This document shows, one piece after another, positions 6,199 through 8,715 of a stretch of 8,715 nucleotides of DNA (position 1 is its first letter; every line of letters begins with the position of its first letter). Origin of the DNA: Ramlibacter sp. (GTDB taxonomy: Bacteria > Pseudomonadota > Gammaproteobacteria > Burkholderiales > Burkholderiaceae). Location of the stretch: positions 1-8,715 of the forward strand of contig JACMQP010000059.1 in NCBI GenBank assembly GCA_014376915.1. The letters are read 5' to 3'. Made by a program: the position numbers and the translations under genes. Under the pieces are notes generated by a model. It saw nothing but the letters and a program-made list of their open reading frames with translations, searched no databases and was not told the origin of the DNA.

Positions 6199-6213
6199 CG
6201 ACGGCGCGTCAGC
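6194..6213. repeat. Inverted repeat joining the feoB and bfr stop codons
   Basis: GCTGACG (6194-6200) and CGTCAGC (6207-6213) are perfect 7-bp arms around a 6-nt loop. The left arm contains the feoB TGA (6196-6198) and the right arm contains the bfr TGA read on the minus strand (6209-6211). It may serve as a weak shared terminator, but it has no T-run. Confidence 0.5.
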
Positions 6214-6688
6214 TGGCGACGGACCCCATCTGCGACTGCAGGTAATTCTGCAAGCCGACCTGGTCGACCAGGCCGAGCTGGGTTTCCAGGAAGTCGATAT
6301 GTTCCTCGGTGTCGGTGAGGATGTCTTCCAGGATCTCGCGCGAGACGTAGTCCCGCACTCTCTCGCAGTGGGCGATGCCGTCCTTCACGGCAGCCTGGGC
6401 GCCGCGTTCGCTCTGCAGGTCGCATTCGAGAATCTCGGGCACGTTTTCTCCGACCAGCAGCTTCCCGAGGTCCTGCAGGTTGGGCAGGCCGTCCAGCATC
6501 AGGATCCGCTCCATCAGCCGGTCGGCGTGCTTCATTTCGCCGATCGACTCCTCGTATTCTTTCTTCGCGAGCGCCTCGTAGCCCCAATGCCTGAGGATGC
6601 GGTAGTGCAGGAAGTACTGGTTGGTGGCCGTCAATTCGTTGCGCAGTTGCGCCTGCAGGTGCTGGATGACCTGGGGATCGCCTTGCAT
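6209..6688 (-). CDS. bfr: Bacterioferritin (heme-containing iron storage protein)
   Basis: Bfr forms a 24-subunit cytosolic shell that oxidises and stores iron and holds heme between subunit pairs. The protein has 159 residues and aligns without gaps to E. coli Bfr (158). The ferroxidase ligands E18, E51, H54, E94 and H130 are present, as are heme ligand M52 and Y25. The bridging ligand expected at 127 is Thr (the stretch reads LTDTEEHID), and the inner-surface residues known in E. coli as H46 and D50 are Glu and Gly. LEGLPNLQDLGKL-type and GLQNYLQSQM motifs are clear. The start at 6688 follows AAGGAG by five bases; the frame is open further upstream, but only as a shadow of piuC. The gene lies 49 bp downstream of piuC on the same strand, with no evident terminator between them, and is convergent with feoB. 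Confidence 0.95.
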   Translation of the reverse strand: MQGDPQVIQHLQAQLRNELTATNQYFLHYRILRHWGYEALAKKEYEESIGEMKHADRLMERILMLDGLPNLQDLGKLLVGENVPEILECDLQSERGAQAAVKDGIAHCERVRDYVSREILEDILTDTEEHIDFLETQLGLVDQVGLQNYLQSQMGSVAS

Positions 6689-6693
6689 GGGGA

Positions 6694-6699
6694 CTCCTT
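6694..6699 (-). promoter_or_regulatory. Ribosome binding site of bfr
   Basis: On the minus strand this reads AAGGAG, five bases before the ATG at 6688. It selects the 159-residue bfr start over longer in-frame options. I see no convincing separate promoter in the 49-bp gap to piuC. Confidence 0.8.
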
Positions 6700-6737
6700 G
6701 TTTTTCAGTTCGGGAGATTGTTGCACCACCGGCTGGT

Positions 6738-7418
6738 TCAGACGTCGGCCCACATGCGCAGCAGGTTGTGGTAGCAGCCGGTGAGCTTGACGGTCTCGTC
6801 TGTATCGCCCGCCTGGCGCAGCGCCAGGATCGCCATGTCCAGGTCGTAGAGCAGGCGGCGCTGGTCGTCGCGCCGCACCATGCTCTCGATCCAGAAGAAG
6901 CAGGCCAGCCGTTCGCCATGCGTGACCGGCTCGACCCGGTGCACCGACGTGCCGGGATACAGCACCATGTCGCCGGCGTCCAGCTTCACTCGCTGCTCGC
7001 CATACGTGTCGTTGATGACCAGTTCGCCGCCGTCGTAGCTGGCAGGATCGCTCAGGAACAGCGTGCACGAGATATCAGTGCGGACGTGCCGTGCCGTAGC
7101 CGCGTGGGTACGCACGGCGTTGTCGATGTGGTCGCCGAACGCATTCGCAGTGCCGCCGTAGCGGTTGAACAGCGGTGGATACACGGACTTCGGCAGCGCG
7201 CCGGTGACAAACATCGGATTGCGTGCCAGTGCCACCGAGACGACATGGCGCGCCTGCTGTGCCGCCGGCGACTCCTCGTGCAACTGCCGGTTGTTCTTGA
7301 CGCCGGCGCTCTGGTCGCCGGCCGTGATGCGGCCGTCGGCCCAGTCGGCGGCGAGCAGCAGGCTGCGCACCTGCAACAGTTGATCGGGGTCGAGAATCCG
7401 GGGGATTCGCAGCAGCAT
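6738..7418 (-). CDS. piuC: PKHD-type Fe(II)/2-oxoglutarate-dependent hydroxylase (PiuC/YbiX family)
   Basis: This is a 226-residue cytosolic oxygenase of the PiuC/YbiX family, whose members are coded next to catecholate-siderophore receptors (piuA-piuC in Pseudomonas, fiu and ybiX in E. coli). The exact substrate is not established. The double-stranded beta-helix core shows the iron triad H97-x-D99 (GDHIDNAV) and H160 (SVHRVEPVT), with the 2-oxoglutarate-binding Arg at 170 ([10 protein letters not shown]). The early FNRYGG and the YDGGELVI strand are family hallmarks. The length equals that of known members. The start at 7418 lies 4 bp after the receptor stop with no Shine-Dalgarno site, which suggests translational coupling. 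It is therefore the second gene of a receptor-piuC operon, expected to be induced by low iron. Confidence 0.94.
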   Translation of the reverse strand: MLLRIPRILDPDQLLQVRSLLLAADWADGRITAGDQSAGVKNNRQLHEESPAAQQARHVVSVALARNPMFVTGALPKSVYPPLFNRYGGTANAFGDHIDNAVRTHAATARHVRTDISCTLFLSDPASYDGGELVINDTYGEQRVKLDAGDMVLYPGTSVHRVEPVTHGERLACFFWIESMVRRDDQRRLLYDLDMAILALRQAGDTDETVKLTGCYHNLLRMWADV

Positions 7419-7422
7419 CGGA

Positions 7423-8715
7423 TCAGAAGCGGCCGGTCCAGGTGGCGCGCACGGTGCGCAGCGGCGCCACGCTGGGCCAGCCCTGGTACAGAGAGCTGTA
7501 GTAGACCTGGCTGGTGAGATTGTCGACGTTTAGCCTGAAGCTGTGGTTGTCGTTGTAGGCGTATTCGAGCATCGCGTCCCACCGGGTGTAGCCCGGCGCG
7601 CGGTTGGCCAGCGCCGCGGCGTTGGCGGACGCCGGGCCGTTCTCGCTGGCGTAGGTAAGGCCACCGCCGACGCGCCACCTGTCGGTCAGCTTGTAGGTGG
7701 TCCAGAGATTGGCCTGGCGTTTTGGCGTGAGGCCCGGGTTCAGGCCCACGGTGGCCCGCGCCGACGCCGAAGAGCCGGCCTTGTCGATCACCGCATGCAT
7801 GAAGGCGATTCCCGCGAACACGTCCCAACGCGGCGTAAGGCGGCCAGCCACCTCGAATTCCAGTGCGTCGGTGTGGCGCTGCCCGGACAGCAAGAACTCG
7901 CCGGTGGCCTGGTTGACGTCGGTGTTGCGCTCGTTGTACTTTTGGGTGCGGGCTAGCGCGGTGCGCAGCGACAGGTCGCCGTCCCACAGTTCCCACTTGG
8001 CGCCGATCTCGATGTTGCGGCTGCTTTCCGGCGGCGTGTTGGCGCTGTTGGCGTCGTACTGGTACAGGTCGCCCGAGGTGTTGAACGAGGTGCCGTAGGA
8101 GGCGTAATAGCTCACCTCTTCCGTCGGCTGGTACAGGATCCCTGCGCGCTTGCTCCAGACGCCGTCGCTGCGGGACAGCGAGGTGTTGTTGGGCGCAGCG
8201 TTGCCGGCGCGGTCGAAGTTGCCGGAGAAGCGGTCGTAGCGCAGCCCGCCGACCAGCTTCCACTGCGGCACCAGGTCGATGGTGTCCTGTGCATACAGGC
8301 CGGCGGCGGTCGATGTGAACTGCGTCTGCGCGAAGCGCATCCGGGCGTCGGCCAGCGGGCTGTTGGCCGCGAGACCGACCGTGGTAGCCGGGCGCACCGG
8401 AATGTTGCGGTAGCCGTCGCGCGAGGACCGCTCGCGGGCGACATCGGCGCCCAGCAACAGCTGGTTATTGCGGCCGAACCACTGGTTGGTGGTGAGGTAG
8501 TCGCTCTGCGCGAAGGTGTGGTGCTCTTCGCCCGCGCGCGTCTGCGTGCCTCGCGCGACCGCAGTGGCGTCTCCAAAGCTGGCCTGCGTCACGCCTGCAC
8601 CCAGACCATTGAGCTGGGTCGCCCACAGGTCGCGCCTGAACACGCCGTCGCGCACGGTGGTCTTGAGACTGCTGCCGTCGGCCCAGCGGTGCCTGTGCGT
8701 GATGGTGGCCAGATC
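7423..8715 (-). CDS. TonB-dependent siderophore receptor, C-terminal part (5' end outside window)
   Basis: The minus-strand frame is open from the right edge to TGA at 7423-7425 and gives 430 residues. All of them belong to the outer-membrane beta-barrel; the signal peptide and plug domain lie outside the window. Typical barrel strands include [55 protein letters not shown] and YASYGTS-type aromatic motifs. The protein ends RATWTGRF, with the terminal Phe used by the BAM machinery. The [14 protein letters not shown] and [14 protein letters not shown] stretches resemble ferric-catecholate receptors of the Fiu/PiuA type, and the piuC gene 4 bp downstream supports that. The substrate cannot be read from the barrel alone. 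The promoter and any Fur box lie beyond the window. Confidence 0.93.
   Translation of the reverse strand, partial: DLATITHRHRWADGSSLKTTVRDGVFRRDLWATQLNGLGAGVTQASFGDATAVARGTQTRAGEEHHTFAQSDYLTTNQWFGRNNQLLLGADVARERSSRDGYRNIPVRPATTVGLAANSPLADARMRFAQTQFTSTAAGLYAQDTIDLVPQWKLVGGLRYDRFSGNFDRAGNAAPNNTSLSRSDGVWSKRAGILYQPTEEVSYYASYGTSFNTSGDLYQYDANSANTPPESSRNIEIGAKWELWDGDLSLRTALARTQKYNERNTDVNQATGEFLLSGQRHTDALEFEVAGRLTPRWDVFAGIAFMHAVIDKAGSSASARATVGLNPGLTPKRQANLWTTYKLTDRWRVGGGLTYASENGPASANAAALANRAPGYTRWDAMLEYAYNDNHSFRLNVDNLTSQVYYSSLYQGWPSVAPLRTVRATWTGRF

Noticed and set aside
4860..6245. Open frame of 461 codons on the plus strand overlapping feoB in another frame
   Set aside because: Arg/Ala/Gly-rich shadow frame of feoB with no domain signature.
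6721..6734. Short inverted repeat around CCGGC in the piuC-bfr gap as a terminator
   Set aside because: The stem is only four or five base pairs with mismatches and no T-run; it is too weak to support.
6689..6919. Longer bfr start upstream within piuC
   Set aside because: The added residues are a shadow of piuC. The start at 6688 has AAGGAG at proper spacing and gives the standard Bfr N-terminus.
6621..7517. Open frame of 298 codons on the plus strand opposite bfr and piuC
   Set aside because: It is the antisense of two genes with complete catalytic or ligand motifs.
7052..8263. Open frame of 403 codons on the minus strand overlapping the TonB-dependent receptor
   Set aside because: Out-of-frame shadow of the receptor and piuC; Arg/Gln/His-rich with no recognisable domain.

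Overview
The window is GC-rich (roughly two-thirds G+C), tightly packed chromosomal DNA. Protein motifs and gene neighbourhoods fit a betaproteobacterium (Rhodocyclales or Burkholderiales-like); this is inferred from protein character, since there is no rRNA to confirm it. I see no tRNA, rRNA, CRISPR array, transposase or phage gene, and no stretch over 300 bases without a gene.

Left part (1-1960): the last 21 codons of an unrecognised + strand gene. Next is the wreck of a PolB-type 3'-5' exonuclease gene, with a recognisable start and end but with frame changes and most of the catalytic core missing. Then comes an intact rlmD (23S rRNA U1939 methyltransferase). A perfect 19-bp hairpin closes rlmD and also the convergent yccA. 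Middle-left (1971-3226): yccA (Bax inhibitor-1 family membrane protein, -) and a divergent GlcG/HbpS-family gene (+).

From about 3233 to the right end, the window is an iron-homeostasis region. hemP and bfd lie on the minus strand, sharing a 179-bp divergent control region with feoA-feoB on the plus strand. That region holds a consensus -10 box with a near-ideal Fur operator in the promoter spacer on the bfd side. A second Fur-like operator covers the putative feoA -10 and start region, and a 9/10 match to the FNR box lies between them. After feoB come convergent minus-strand genes, read from the right edge: a TonB-dependent siderophore receptor (5' end outside the window), a PiuC-type Fe(II)/2-oxoglutarate oxygenase 4 bp downstream of it, then bacterioferritin (bfr) 49 bp further.

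Together these genes cover ferric-siderophore uptake across the outer membrane (receptor, PiuC), ferrous iron uptake across the inner membrane (FeoAB), storage (Bfr), electron-driven release from storage (Bfd) and a small heme-uptake-associated protein (HemP). All families are known. The points most worth a second look are the two-signal (Fur plus FNR) divergent switch, the altered ferroxidase residues in Bfr, the position of bfr behind an uptake operon, the decayed exonuclease, and the ambiguous coding between bfd and hemP.
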